DNA of 64,000 nt, from contig NZ_CP021645.1 in the NCBI RefSeq assembly GCF_006384975.1, forward strand, positions 1,206,001 to 1,270,000, read 5' to 3'. The first letter of the stretch is position 1; every line of letters starts with the position of its first letter. A program made the position numbers and the translations under genes. This document shows, in pieces, positions 18,206 through 28,055 of this stretch. The notes under the pieces are model-generated. The model did no database searches and was not told the DNA's origin. It saw nothing but the letters and a program-made list of their open reading frames with translations. This DNA comes from Pseudomonas oryzihabitans (GTDB lineage Bacteria > Pseudomonadota > Gammaproteobacteria > Pseudomonadales > Pseudomonadaceae).

Positions 18206-18874
18206 ATGAAACTTGATGCAATTGTTGTGCGTGCTGACCAGTTAATAGTTATGGGACAACAGGTAGTTGCCACGCGACATTCTTCGGGATATAGATCAGA
18301 CGGGGTTGAAAGCGCCCCGATGAAAGGTTTCCGCGTAGCGGCACTCTCGTTTATTGATCGCGTCTATGGCCGCGATCATCCACATTTCGCAGAATTCGAA
18401 GCCAGCACCAATGACAGCTGGCTCTACAACGCAGAGCATGGGCTAGCCATAGTCCAAACCATTCGTGATGAGATCGCCGGAGGCTGGTTATTTACTGTTC
18501 GGGGATTGGTTGCCGCGGAGGTTTTTGCCGACTTTCTCGAAATGGCGGAGCATCTACTCGAGTCCGGCTACAAGGATCCTGCTGCGGTCATGGCTGGAAG
18601 CGTTCTCGAAGAACACTTGCGGCAACTGTGCGACAAGCATGCGATACCGATCAATGAACAGAAAAATGATAGGCAAATGCCCAAAAAAGCAGATCGCCTC
18701 AATGCTGAGCTGACCGCTTCGACGGCATACTCGAAGCTTGACCAGAAGCAAATTACGGCTTGGCTGGATTTGCGCAACAATGCCGCACATGGAAACTACA
18801 ATGCTTATACCGCAGAACAAGTAGAACAGCTTCTAGCGGGTGTCACTAACTTCATGGTTCGCGTTCCGGCTTAG
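18206..18874 (+). CDS. Integron cassette protein 2 with HEPN-like C-terminus
   Basis: The 222-residue protein (start chosen at 18206 because GGAG lies 5 bp upstream; an ATG at 18194 would add four residues) is mostly helical. Residues 130-200 include VLEEHLRQLC and LDLRNNAAHG, giving an R-x4-H motif (Arg190, His195). That arrangement is seen in HEPN-type proteins, many of which are RNases in defence and toxin systems. I cannot name the family with certainty. It is flanked by attC sites on both sides. Confidence 0.65.
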   Translation: MKLDAIVVRADQLIVMGQQVVATRHSSGYRSDGVESAPMKGFRVAALSFIDRVYGRDHPHFAEFEASTNDSWLYNAEHGLAIVQTIRDEIAGGWLFTVRGLVAAEVFADFLEMAEHLLESGYKDPAAVMAGSVLEEHLRQLCDKHAIPINEQKNDRQMPKKADRLNAELTASTAYSKLDQKQITAWLDLRNNAAHGNYNAYTAEQVEQLLAGVTNFMVRVPA

Positions 18875-18937
18875 CAGTGAACCTTAGAACCCGCCAAATT
18901 CGACGCCACCCAGGGGCAGAGCTTAACTCAAATGCGA

Positions 18938-19014
18938 GCCTAACAAATGGTTCAAATCTTTCGCTCCGCTCACTCGGGACCGGCTAAAGCCGGCCCCTTA
19001 ACCAAACGTTAGGC
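18938..19014 (+). other. attC recombination site 2 (integron cassette)
   Basis: A complete 77-bp attC: R'' GCCTAAC (18938-18944), left arm AAATGGTT, a central CCGGCTAAAGCCGG stem, right arm AACCAAAC, and R' GTTAGGC (19008-19014). The outer cores are perfectly complementary, and the arms pair imperfectly as is typical of attC. Confidence 0.85.
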
Positions 19015-19019
19015 GGCAC

Positions 19020-19322
19020 ATGGCGCATCGTCGCGAATTGCTAGTAGCATGGGAATTTCCGCATACCCAAAGACATGGGGTGACTCTCGTTGCCCGTGCA
19101 GACGCTGTTCCCTGCATTCAGCGCATCTTTGCTTCAGGCTGCCGCTTCTATGGCTACGACTCTTTTACCGTGTTTCCTGATGGCAAGATCCAGCCGCACA
19201 TGGAGTGGAGCCCTAGCTGGGACAGTAGCTCGGCCCCACTACTGGACACACTCATTGCTGATCTACAATCCCATCCAGCGGGCATCACACACTATGAGTT
19301 TATGTTCGAGAGTGCCGCCTAA
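19020..19322 (+). CDS. Integron cassette protein 3, hypothetical
   Basis: A 100-residue soluble protein starting 6 bp after the R' core of attC 2, with its stop (19320-19322) lying in the R'' core of attC 3. No family is recognised. It contains FPDGKIQPHMEWSPSW and no membrane segment or signal peptide. Position and boundaries, rather than homology, support it as a gene. Confidence 0.6.
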   Translation: MAHRRELLVAWEFPHTQRHGVTLVARADAVPCIQRIFASGCRFYGYDSFTVFPDGKIQPHMEWSPSWDSSSAPLLDTLIADLQSHPAGITHYEFMFESAA

Positions 19323-19370
19323 CAATTCATTCAAACCGATGCCGCTTCGCGGCGCGGCTTAACTCACGCG
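19317..19370 (+). other. attC recombination site 3, right core lost
   Basis: Starts with a perfect R'' core GCCTAAC (19317-19323), left arm AATTCATTC, inner CGCTTCGCGGCG stem and right arm TTAACTCACGCG, but the expected GTTAGGC is replaced by unrelated sequence. The array was therefore truncated here by a later rearrangement. Confidence 0.7.
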
Positions 19371-19653
19371 CATGAACCGTATTGGATCGAAGCTGCGGTG
19401 CGCAAACGACAGCTTCTGGCCGATCATTGCCTCTCGTCACTGGCAGCTACGGGTCGATTGCTGTCATTGACTGATTCCAGTTTTGGTATTTCCAAAACTT
19501 CGCAACGATTTCGGAAACCGGCATCTCATCTGCGTCTATTGAACCTAACGGCTCAACGCGACGACGTTCGAGGATCGACGTCGTCAGAGGCAGAGAAAAG
19601 AGCGGGCTCTCGATTGCCGATGGCCCGTCGTTACGAACCGGACAGATCGTGAA
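19371..19653. other. Junction between cassette array and core chromosome
   Basis: No gene is supported. The stretch holds fragments resembling the dispersed repeat seen at 13872 and 17477 (around 19386-19460) and ends at a chemoreceptor gene remnant. Confidence 0.35.
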
Positions 19654-19792
19654 CTAGAGCCGGAAGCGACTAATACGCGCGGTCAGGTCTTCACCCGACT
19701 GGCCCAACTCCAGGCTGGCGGCGGCCATCTCCTGGCTGGAGGTGACACTGGCCTCGGCCAGGGCTTTGAGGCCAGTCGCCCATTCGATAGCC
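19654..19792 (-). pseudogene. C-terminal fragment of a methyl-accepting chemotaxis protein
   Basis: The minus-strand frame ends with SSQEMAAASLELGQSGEDL followed by TARISRFRL and a stop, the typical last about 40 residues of a Pseudomonas chemoreceptor signalling domain. Everything upstream of this tail is missing. The broken gene marks the right-hand edge of the mobile region. Confidence 0.75.
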
Positions 19793-19892
19793 AGGTGCAG
19801 AGACCGTAACGAGGGCCTTCCCTTCCAGCCGCCCAGGTTCGCCGATCCAGCAAAACCAGCGCCCATGGCCAGCCCTTCCGCTTGCTCCCATA

Positions 19893-20957
19893 ATGGCGGC
19901 TCCTCTTCTCCAAGGAGCCGTTTTGGCCAGGAAATCCCGACGCGAACTCGCCCAGCAGAGCGGTCAGACCGAGTTGCCGCTCACCGTGCGCGAGGTCGCT
20001 CTCGCCGCCGGGGTGTCGCCCATTACCGTCTCGCGCGCGCTGCACCGGCCCACGCTGGTAAGCGAGGCCACTCGCGAGCACGTGCTGGCCGTGGTCAAGG
20101 AACTGGGCTACGTGCCCAACCTGTTGGCGGGCAGCCTCGCCTCCAGCAAGAGCCGGCTGGTGGCCATCCTGCTGCCCACCATCGCCAACTCCATCTATGC
20201 CGCCGTGGTCCAGGCCATCCTGGAGCGACTTACCGAAGCGGGCTACCAGGCGCTGATCGGCCCCACCGGCTATTCGCCGGAAAAGGAAGAGGAGCTGCTC
20301 GAAGCCATCCTTGGCCGCCGGCCCGATGGCATCGTGCTCACCGGTACCCTCCACACTCCAGCCAGTCGCGAGCGGCTGGTGGCGCTGGGCATTCCGGTGG
20401 TGGAAGCCTGGGATCTCAGCACCGAGGCCCTGGACATGCAGGTAGGTTTCTCCCACGAACGGGTCGGCGTGGCCCTGGCGGAGCACTTCGTCGCCCGTGG
20501 CTATCGCCGTTTCGGCGTGATCTCGGTGGACGATCCCCGCGCCCTGCGCCGCAATCGGGCGCTGCAGGCACGCCTGGCCGAACTCGGTATCCCCGAGTTG
20601 CACATGGAAATACTGCCCCTGCCGGCCACCTGGGAAGTGGGCCGGATCGGCCTGTCGCGGCTGCTGGAACGCCCCGCGCCGCCGGAGCTGGTGCTGTGCA
20701 GCTCCGACACCCTGGCGCTGGGCGTGTTCGCCGAAGCCAGCAGTCGCGGACTGCGTATTCCCGAACAGTTGGGAGTGGTCGGCTTCGGTGACACCAGCAA
20801 TGGCCGCTTCGCCACGCCGGCGCTGTCCACGGTCAGTGTGAATGCCGACGAGATGGGTCGCTGCGTGGCCCAGGCGCTGCTCGACCGTCTGGCGGGCGAC
20901 CAGCAGGTCGTATGTCTGGACACCGGCTTCGCCCTGATCGAGCGCCAGAGCTCCTGA
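19893..20957 (+). CDS. LacI-family transcriptional regulator
   Basis: The 354-residue protein has an N-terminal LacI helix-turn-helix (TVREVALAAGVSPITVSRAL, about residues 30-49), the hinge region and a full periplasmic-binding-like effector domain. A TTG at 19923 with AAGGAG 5 bp upstream is an attractive alternative start and would shorten it by ten residues. It resembles sugar-acid regulators such as GntR of E. coli. The neighbouring transporter at 21217 and the glucarate operon at 25119, which carries a LacI-type operator, are the candidate targets. Confidence 0.9.
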   Translation: MAAPLLQGAVLARKSRRELAQQSGQTELPLTVREVALAAGVSPITVSRALHRPTLVSEATREHVLAVVKELGYVPNLLAGSLASSKSRLVAILLPTIANSIYAAVVQAILERLTEAGYQALIGPTGYSPEKEEELLEAILGRRPDGIVLTGTLHTPASRERLVALGIPVVEAWDLSTEALDMQVGFSHERVGVALAEHFVARGYRRFGVISVDDPRALRRNRALQARLAELGIPELHMEILPLPATWEVGRIGLSRLLERPAPPELVLCSSDTLALGVFAEASSRGLRIPEQLGVVGFGDTSNGRFATPALSTVSVNADEMGRCVAQALLDRLAGDQQVVCLDTGFALIERQSS

Positions 20958-21216
20958 TATCAGTGGGTGATATCGGTAAGTCGAATCCTCAAGGGCCGGC
21001 GCCCGACAATAGACACAACTCGAAACAATTTTCCAGCCAGAGATTGCCCAGAAGCAAGCGGAAATCCGCCTACGGACTTCTGTCTTTCGGCGGTCTTCCG
21101 CCTATCCATCGCTCATAAACCCAGCAGTGGTGCGCTTTTTCAGCCTGGCACGTCCCCTGCAATCACTCTTGTTGACATCTTTACGCACCCTATAACAACG
21201 ACAAGAGGAATCCTCT

Positions 21217-22524
21217 GTGGATAGCACCGCTACCCTCGCGGCCGGCCAGGCCGCGCCCAAGACCACCTCGCAACGCATCAAATCCATCTTCAGCGGTTCG
21301 GTCGGCAACCTGGTCGAGTGGTTCGACTGGTACGTCTACGCCGCCTTCTCCCTGTACTTCGCCAAAGCCTTCTTTCCCCAGGGCGACCAGACCGCCCAGC
21401 TGCTCAACGTCGCCGCCATCTTCGCCGTGGGCTTTCTCATGAGACCCATCGGCGGCTGGCTGATGGGCCTCTACGCCGACAAGGCCGGACGCAAGGCCGC
21501 GCTGATGGTCTCGGTGATCATGATGTGCGCCGGCTCCCTGATCATCGCCCTCACCCCCAGCTATGCCAGCATCGGCGTCGCCGCACCGGTCATGCTGGTC
21601 TTGGCACGCCTGCTGCAGGGCCTCTCGGTAGGCGGTGAATACGGCACCTCCGCCACCTACCTGAGCGAGATGGCGACCAAGGAAAGCCGCGGTTTCTATT
21701 CCAGCTTCCAGTACGTCACCCTGATCTCCGGCCAGCTCCTGGCCCTGGCCACCCTGATCGTGCTGCAGCAACTGCTCACCGTGCAGCAGCTGGAAAGCTG
21801 GGGCTGGCGCATTCCCTTCGTGATCGGTGCCGCCTGCGCCGTGACCGCCCTCTACCTGCGTCGCGGCATGGAGGAAACCTCCTCGTTCAAGAAGTCCGAG
21901 AAGCCCAAGGAAAGCCTGATGCGCACCCTGGCACGGCATCCCAAGGAGTTCTTCACCGTGGTCGGCCTGACCATGGGCGGTACCCTGGCCTTCTACACCT
22001 ACACCACCTACATGCAGAAGTACCTGGTCAACTCGGTGGGCATGAGCAAGACCGACGCCACCTCCATCTCGGCGGCCACCCTGTTCCTCTTCATGCTGCT
22101 GCAACCCCTGGTCGGCGCCCTCTCCGACAAGATCGGCCGGCGCCCGGTACTGATCGCTTTCGGCGTGCTGGGCACCCTGTTCACCTATCCGATCCTGACC
22201 GCCCTGGGTAGCGTCACCAGCTGGTGGGGCGCCTTCGGGTTGATCATGGTGGCGCTGGTGATCGTCAGCTTCTACACCTCGATCAACGCCGTGGTGAAGG
22301 CCGAGCTGTTCCCCACCGAGATCCGCGCCCTCGGTGTCGGCCTGCCCTACGCCCTGACCGTGTCCATCTTCGGTGGCACCGCCGAATACCTGGCCCTGTG
22401 GTTCAAGAGCATCGGCATGGAAAGTGGCTACTACTGGTACGTGACCGGCTGCATCGCCTGCTCGCTGCTGGTCTATGTCTTCATGAAGGACACCCGCGAC
22501 CACTCGCGCATCGTGCACGAGTAA
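21217..22524 (+). CDS. MFS transporter, metabolite:H+ symporter (MHS) family
   Basis: A 435-residue transporter with 12 predicted membrane helices and family signatures GSVGNLVEWFDWYVYA near the N-terminus, MRPIGGWLMGLYADKAGRK and LQGLSVGGEYG. These are typical of the KgtP/alpha-ketoglutarate permease group that imports dicarboxylates and related acids with protons. The start is GTG with AGAGGA 7 bp upstream. It follows the LacI gene by 259 bp in the same direction, so regulation by that protein is plausible. The exact substrate is not determinable. Confidence 0.88.
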   Translation: MDSTATLAAGQAAPKTTSQRIKSIFSGSVGNLVEWFDWYVYAAFSLYFAKAFFPQGDQTAQLLNVAAIFAVGFLMRPIGGWLMGLYADKAGRKAALMVSVIMMCAGSLIIALTPSYASIGVAAPVMLVLARLLQGLSVGGEYGTSATYLSEMATKESRGFYSSFQYVTLISGQLLALATLIVLQQLLTVQQLESWGWRIPFVIGAACAVTALYLRRGMEETSSFKKSEKPKESLMRTLARHPKEFFTVVGLTMGGTLAFYTYTTYMQKYLVNSVGMSKTDATSISAATLFLFMLLQPLVGALSDKIGRRPVLIAFGVLGTLFTYPILTALGSVTSWWGAFGLIMVALVIVSFYTSINAVVKAELFPTEIRALGVGLPYALTVSIFGGTAEYLALWFKSIGMESGYYWYVTGCIACSLLVYVFMKDTRDHSRIVHE

Positions 22525-22723
22525 CCGCTCGCCTCAGAGCACTCCAGAGCGCGGGCCGCTCGGCACCTTCAAGTCCGGTGGCCCCGGCTCGGCTCTTTCG
22601 CGGTCACCCCTCCTTTAGAAGCCAGGTCTCGTAGAAGCCTGGCCTCGAAATCACCTTCGAGAGCCAGGCCGTGCCTTTCACTTTACTTACCTAGAAGACA
22701 CCAAACTGCCCCGGACAACAAAA

Positions 22724-24652
22724 ATGAACATACACCGCATAATATCGAACTTATCCATCAGTAAAAAAATGGGGATAAGCTTTGGCATCATCGTAGCGCT
22801 GACCCTATTTATCGCCGCCATTGGCAATCACGCCACGGATAGAATGATCGAAAGCGGTGAGAATCTTTCTCGCGCCAACTCGATGGAAAAGACCTTACTG
22901 AGTGCGCAAGTCTCCCTTGAAAAATTCATATCAAAGGGAGAGCGCGTTGATGCCGAGCGCCTGTCCGAGCAGATAAAGAACTTAAACGACCAGATAGACG
23001 CCAACGCCGCCTTGCTATCGGATCAGCAACGCGGTGAGCTACTGGCAATGCGTAAGACCATAGAGAACTATGCAACGGCCTATACGCTCCTCGTAGACAA
23101 GCAAAAACAGCGGGATGCGGCTCGCAGCGTGCTGGTAAGCTCTGGGAACAAGACGTTCGACGCGTTCAACGAGCTACAGAGCCAGCTGTATCGCCAACTA
23201 TCCAGCGCTCCCAACGCCAACACCCTGCAAACCCTGCAAAGAGTCAGCTCCGTTTACCAGCAGCTGCTGCACATTCGATACTTGGTGAGAGGTTATATTT
23301 TTCAGCAGACCGACGACTCTCGCAACTTGGCAACCACAGCCTTGAGCAAGGTCGCTGCATCGCTCAATGAATTGTTGAGCTCGACTCCCGAAGATCAACG
23401 TCATTCGGTAGTCGAGGCCAACCAATATTTCACGCAATATCAAAAGGCGCTGGATACCTTCATCAAAGGCCTTACCGCCACTCAAACGGCGACCGCTGAG
23501 ATGAATGAGAAAAGCGCTCTGATGCGCGAAGCCAGTCAACGTATCTATCAGCGCCAGATAGCGGAGCGTAGCCAAGAAGAGCACCTGGCCAAAGCTCAGC
23601 TGCTGGGAGGGCTGGTTGCAGCGTTGATTATCGCCTTGCTTGCCGCCTGGACCATGACGCGGCAGGTAGTCCGACCATTGCGGGAGGTGCTTGAAACGTC
23701 CACCCGGATTGCCGACGGCGACCTGACCATGCGCATCGAAACCAAACGCCAGGATGAACTGGGTCAACTGCAGCGCAGCACCCAGGCGATGGTGGATGGT
23801 CTACGCGCCTTGATTGGCCATATTGGCAATGGCGCGACCCAAATGGCCACGGTGGCCCAACAACTCTCTCAGGTGACCGAATCCGCTAACCGCGGCATCC
23901 TCCAGCAGCGCAACGAAACGGACCAGGTGGCCACCGCCATGAACGAAATGGCCGCCACGGTGCATGAAGTCGCGGCCAATGCGTCACAAGCTTCTTCCGC
24001 CGCTCGCAGTGCCGATGAACAGGCGCGCGAAGGAGATCACAAGGTCAATCAGGCGATCACCGAAATGGACTTGCTCGCCAAGCACATGGCCACCTCGACC
24101 GAAGCCATGCAGCGGCTGCGTGGCGCGAGCGATCAAATCGGGACCGTTCTCGATGTAATCAAATCGGTCGCACAGCAAACCAATCTTCTCGCGCTCAATG
24201 CCGCGATCGAAGCGGCACGTGCTGGTGAGGCGGGTCGCGGTTTTGCCGTCGTCGCCGACGAAGTTCGCAGCCTTGCCAAGCGCACCCAGCAATCCACCGA
24301 AGAAATCGAAGCGCTGATCAAAGAACTACAGCAGGAAGTGCGGCAAACCACTGAACTCATAGAAGGCAGCGGCGAGCTAACCGAGCGAACATTGGTCTTG
24401 GGCAAGGACGCGGGCTCGGCGCTTTCGATGATCACCCAGGCAGTCTCCAGCATCCAGAACATGAATCTGCAGATCGCCACCGCCGCCGAGGAGCAAAGCT
24501 CGGTGGCCGAGGAAATCAACCGCAGCATCGTCAATGTTCGCGGCATCGCTGAGGAAACCGTGGGCATCAGTGAGGACACCGCCCAGTCCAGCGCGCGAAT
24601 GATAACGCTCAGCCAAAACCTACAAACGCAGATTGCCCGGTTTCGGATTTGA
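22724..24652 (+). CDS. Methyl-accepting chemotaxis protein with large (HBM-like) ligand-binding domain
   Basis: The 642-residue receptor has TM1 at about residues 14-34, a helical periplasmic domain of about 255 residues, TM2 at about 291-312, a HAMP domain and a complete signalling domain with the hairpin tip [20 protein letters not shown]. The size and all-helical composition of the sensor region fit the helical bimodular (HBM) class, known in Pseudomonas for TCA-cycle acid and aromatic acid sensing. There is no C-terminal CheR-binding pentapeptide. It lies between a dicarboxylate-type transporter and the glucarate genes, so an organic acid ligand is plausible. Confidence 0.9.
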   Translation: MNIHRIISNLSISKKMGISFGIIVALTLFIAAIGNHATDRMIESGENLSRANSMEKTLLSAQVSLEKFISKGERVDAERLSEQIKNLNDQIDANAALLSDQQRGELLAMRKTIENYATAYTLLVDKQKQRDAARSVLVSSGNKTFDAFNELQSQLYRQLSSAPNANTLQTLQRVSSVYQQLLHIRYLVRGYIFQQTDDSRNLATTALSKVAASLNELLSSTPEDQRHSVVEANQYFTQYQKALDTFIKGLTATQTATAEMNEKSALMREASQRIYQRQIAERSQEEHLAKAQLLGGLVAALIIALLAAWTMTRQVVRPLREVLETSTRIADGDLTMRIETKRQDELGQLQRSTQAMVDGLRALIGHIGNGATQMATVAQQLSQVTESANRGILQQRNETDQVATAMNEMAATVHEVAANASQASSAARSADEQAREGDHKVNQAITEMDLLAKHMATSTEAMQRLRGASDQIGTVLDVIKSVAQQTNLLALNAAIEAARAGEAGRGFAVVADEVRSLAKRTQQSTEEIEALIKELQQEVRQTTELIEGSGELTERTLVLGKDAGSALSMITQAVSSIQNMNLQIATAAEEQSSVAEEINRSIVNVRGIAEETVGISEDTAQSSARMITLSQNLQTQIARFRI

Positions 24653-25118
24653 CTGGGTCCTCCGCCTCACCCTTGATGGGCACTGCCCCAGGACCCCTGA
24701 GGAAATCAGCCAGGCACCCGCTTGTCATTCTTCCAGTACGTAGTCTTGGGGCTTTCTTGCCGCTGTGACGATCAAGCCGCAGCTGAAACACAGCCGTTTG
24801 ACTCGCAGGTAGACCAGGCATGTTGCCGACCTCTCCACTGCCTTCAGGCTGCCGCGACGGCCAGCCTGGTTTTTCGAATTTCACGGTCGCCTGCCGGGGC
24901 GCTGCCCCAGGGTAGCGCTCTTCCCTAGCTATCTCTGCAACCTGGAAGCGCGTTCCGATACCTTTCACTACCCGTGACTCTTACGCTCCCTCCCGCTTTA
25001 CCAGTTGAAAGCTGACTCCATTTGGTAAATGATAGCGCTATCGTTGTCAGACGACTTACAACTTAAGTCCGTTACGCGATCTCAGCCCGCACACAAAAAC
25101 AACCAGTGGGAGCTATTC
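24653..25118. other. Intergenic stretch upstream of the glucarate operon
   Basis: No gene is supported. Near its end lie the LacI-type operator (25030-25043) and a possible -35 element TTGAAA at 25005-25010; no clear -10 at the right spacing is obvious. Confidence 0.4.
25030..25043. promoter_or_regulatory. LacI-family operator candidate
   Basis: TGATAGCGCTATCG, a near-perfect palindrome with the central GCGC of LacI/GntR-type operators, lies 75 bp before the gudP-like start. The LacI regulator at 19893 is the obvious candidate to bind it. Position near the promoter suggests repression. Confidence 0.65.
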
Positions 25119-26474
25119 ATGCAAGACACCCAGCAGACCCGCGTCCGCTATCTGATCCTGTTCATGCTCTTCGTGGTGACCACGATCAACTACGCCGACC
25201 GCGCCACCATCGCCATCGCCGGCTCCAGCCTGCAGAAAGACCTCGGCATCAGCGCCGTCTCCCTCGGCTACATCTTCTCCGCTTTCGGCTGGGCCTATGT
25301 GCTCGGTCAGATCCCCGGCGGCTGGCTGCTCGACCGCTTCGGCTCGAAGAAGGTCTATGCCGCGAGCATCTTCACCTGGTCGGTGTTCACCCTGCTGCAG
25401 GGCTATATCGGGGAATTCGGCATCGGCACCGCGGTGTTCCTGCTGTTCGCCCTGAGATTCATGGTCGGCCTGGCCGAGGCGCCCTCCTTCCCCGGCAATG
25501 CCAGGATCGTCGCCGCCTGGTTCCCCACCAAGGAACGCGGGACCGCCTCGGCCATCTTCAACTCGGCGCAGTACTTCGCCACGGTGCTGTTCGCGCCGCT
25601 GATGGGCTGGATCGTCTATCACTTCGGCTGGCAGCACGTCTTCGTGGTGATGGGCGCCCTGGGCATCGCCTTTTCGGCGGTCTGGATGGCGGTGATCTAC
25701 GGACCCCGCGAACATCCCCGCGCCAATGCCGCCGAAATCGACTACATCGCCCGCAACGGCGGCCTGGTCGACCTGGATACCCCCGGCAAGAAGAGCGAAG
25801 GGCCGAAGTGGAGCTACATCGGCCAGCTGCTTTCCAACCGCATGATGGCCGGTATCTACCTGGGTCAGTTCTGCATCAACGCCCTCACCTATTTCTTCCT
25901 CACCTGGTTCCCGGTGTACCTGGTGCAGGAACGCGGCATGACCATTCTCAAAGCCGGCTTCATCGCCTCGTTGCCGGCGATCTGCGGCTTCATCGGCGGC
26001 GTGCTCGGCGGGGTGATCTCCGACTGGCTGCTGCGTCGCGGTAGCAGCCTGAGCATGGCGCGCAAGACGCCCATCGTCGCCGGCATGCTGCTGTCGATGA
26101 CCATGATCCTCTGCAACTACGTCGACGCCGACTGGATGGTGGTGGGCTTCATGGCCATGGCCTTCTTCGGCAAGGGCATCGGTGCCCTGGGTTGGGCGGT
26201 GGTCTCCGACACCTCGCCCAAGCAGATCGCCGGCCTCTCCGGCGGCCTGTTCAACACCATTGGCAACCTGTCGTCCATCACTACCCCCATCGTCATCGGC
26301 TACATCATCGCCGCCACCGGCTCCTTCAAGATGGCCCTGGTGTTCGTCGGGGCCAACGCCCTGATCGCCGCCTTCAGCTACCTGTTCGTCGTCGGTGAGA
26401 TCAAGCGCATCGAGCTCAAGGGCGCCCCTACGCCGCCCGCCGAAGCCCCGCTCGCCGTCGAAACCTCTCGCTGA
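25119..26474 (+). CDS. gudP: Glucarate/galactarate transporter (ACS family MFS)
   Basis: The 451-residue transporter has 12 predicted membrane helices and the ACS-family motif [20 protein letters not shown] near the N-terminus. The start at 25119 follows GGGAG. It is 19 bp upstream of glucarate dehydratase in the same direction, strongly supporting a glucarate/sugar-diacid proton symporter. It is probably controlled through the operator at 25030. Confidence 0.88.
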   Translation: MQDTQQTRVRYLILFMLFVVTTINYADRATIAIAGSSLQKDLGISAVSLGYIFSAFGWAYVLGQIPGGWLLDRFGSKKVYAASIFTWSVFTLLQGYIGEFGIGTAVFLLFALRFMVGLAEAPSFPGNARIVAAWFPTKERGTASAIFNSAQYFATVLFAPLMGWIVYHFGWQHVFVVMGALGIAFSAVWMAVIYGPREHPRANAAEIDYIARNGGLVDLDTPGKKSEGPKWSYIGQLLSNRMMAGIYLGQFCINALTYFFLTWFPVYLVQERGMTILKAGFIASLPAICGFIGGVLGGVISDWLLRRGSSLSMARKTPIVAGMLLSMTMILCNYVDADWMVVGFMAMAFFGKGIGALGWAVVSDTSPKQIAGLSGGLFNTIGNLSSITTPIVIGYIIAATGSFKMALVFVGANALIAAFSYLFVVGEIKRIELKGAPTPPAEAPLAVETSR

Positions 26475-26493
26475 TCGCCAAGGAACCCCGATC

Positions 26494-27852
26494 ATGAATC
26501 AACTCAACACCTCTGCGACCCTGCACACCGGTACGCCGGTAGTCACCGCGCTGGACGTCGTCCCCGTCGCCGGCCAGGACAGCATGCTGCTCAACCTGAG
26601 CGGCGCCCATGGCCCCTACTTCACCCGCAACGTGCTGATCCTCAAGGACAGCGCCGGTCGCACCGGCGTCGGCGAGGTGCCCGGCGGCGAGCGCATCCGC
26701 CAGACGCTGGAAGACGCCCGCCAGTTCCTCGTCGGCCAGCCGCTGGGCCAGTACCAGCGCATCCTCGGCCAGGTGCGCCAGGCCTTCGCCGGGCGTGACG
26801 CCGGGGGGCGCGGCCTGCAGACCTTCGACCTGCGCATCACCATCCACGCGGTGACCGCCCTGGAAGCCGCCCTGCTCGACCTGCTCGGCCAGCACCTGGA
26901 GGTACCGGTCGCCGCCCTGCTCGGCGAAGGCCAGCAGCGCGACGCCGTGGAAATGCTCGGCTATCTGTTCTATGTCGGCGACCGCAACAAGACCACCCTG
27001 GACTACCGCAGCGAACCCGATGCCGACGACACCTGGTTCCGGGTGCGCAACGAGGAAGCCCTCACGCCCGAGACCGTGGTGCGCCTGGCCGAGGCGGCCT
27101 ACGACCGCTATGGCTTCAAGGATTTCAAGCTCAAGGGTGGCGTGCTCAGCGGCGACGCCGAGATCGAAGCGGTCACCGCCCTGGCCGAGCGCTTCCCCGA
27201 GGCGCGCGTGACCCTCGACCCCAATGGCGCCTGGTCACTCAAGGAGGCCATCCGCCTGTGCCGCGACCAGCACCAGGTGCTGGCCTATGCCGAAGACCCC
27301 TGTGGCGCCGAGAACGGCTATTCAGGACGCGAGGTGATGGCCGAGTTCCGCCGCGCCACCGGCCTGCCCACCGCCACCAACATGATCGCCACCGACTGGC
27401 GCCAGCTGGGCCATGCCATCCAGCTGCAATCGGTGGACATCCCCCTGGCCGATCCGCACTTCTGGACGATGCAGGGCTCGGTGCGGGTGGCGCAGCTGTG
27501 TCACGACTGGGGGCTGACCTGGGGTTCGCACTCGAACAACCATTTCGACATTTCCCTGGCCATGTTCACCCACGTCGCCGCCGCGGCGCCGGGCAAGATC
27601 ACCGCCATCGATACCCACTGGATCTGGCAGGACGGCCAGCGCCTGACCCGGCAACCGCTGGAGATCAAGGGCGGCCTGGTCGAGGTACCGCAGCAAGGCG
27701 GCCTGGGCGTGGAGCTGGACCTGGATGCCCTGGCCCGCGCCCAAGAGTTGTACAAGACCAAGGGCCTCGGTGCGCGCGACGATGCCCTGGCCATGCAATT
27801 TCTCTCGCCCAATTGGACCTTCGATAACAAGCGTCCCTGCCTGGTGCGCTAA
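26494..27852 (+). CDS. gudD: Glucarate dehydratase
   Basis: The 452-residue enolase-superfamily enzyme has the GudD features: a KxK base pair in FKDFKLKGG, metal ligands in TLDPNGAW and AEDPCG, and the His-Asp dyad region with [14 protein letters not shown]. It converts D-glucarate to 5-keto-4-deoxyglucarate, the first step of sugar-diacid catabolism. The start at 26494 follows AAGGAACCCC. No downstream aldolase or dehydrogenase gene lies beside it, so later steps must be encoded elsewhere. Confidence 0.93.
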   Translation: MNQLNTSATLHTGTPVVTALDVVPVAGQDSMLLNLSGAHGPYFTRNVLILKDSAGRTGVGEVPGGERIRQTLEDARQFLVGQPLGQYQRILGQVRQAFAGRDAGGRGLQTFDLRITIHAVTALEAALLDLLGQHLEVPVAALLGEGQQRDAVEMLGYLFYVGDRNKTTLDYRSEPDADDTWFRVRNEEALTPETVVRLAEAAYDRYGFKDFKLKGGVLSGDAEIEAVTALAERFPEARVTLDPNGAWSLKEAIRLCRDQHQVLAYAEDPCGAENGYSGREVMAEFRRATGLPTATNMIATDWRQLGHAIQLQSVDIPLADPHFWTMQGSVRVAQLCHDWGLTWGSHSNNHFDISLAMFTHVAAAAPGKITAIDTHWIWQDGQRLTRQPLEIKGGLVEVPQQGGLGVELDLDALARAQELYKTKGLGARDDALAMQFLSPNWTFDNKRPCLVR

Positions 27853-27865
27853 GTCCCGGGTAGTG

Positions 27866-27898
27866 GGCGGTCACCACGGATGAGCTGCGGTGACCGCC
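27866..27898. terminator. Hairpin downstream of gudD
   Basis: Perfect 10-bp stem GGCGGTCACC / GGTGACCGCC with a 13-base loop, 13 bp after the gudD stop. There is no U-tract, so intrinsic termination is uncertain. Confidence 0.5.
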
Positions 27899-28055
27899 TC
27901 CCGATGCCCCACCCATGATGAAAAACTTAGTTACATTTACCGATAGCCAGCTAAGCTTTCGTTAAGCCCACCGGATCGACACTGAACCCACGGTATCTCG
28001 CAACCCTGCCCGATACCCCCGCGGTTCCAGTTACTTTCGTATTCGGGAGAAGCAC

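Noticed and set aside
21172..21199. TTGACA ... TATAAC promoter-like pair before the MHS transporter
   Set aside because: The spacing is 13 bp, too short for a sigma-70 promoter.
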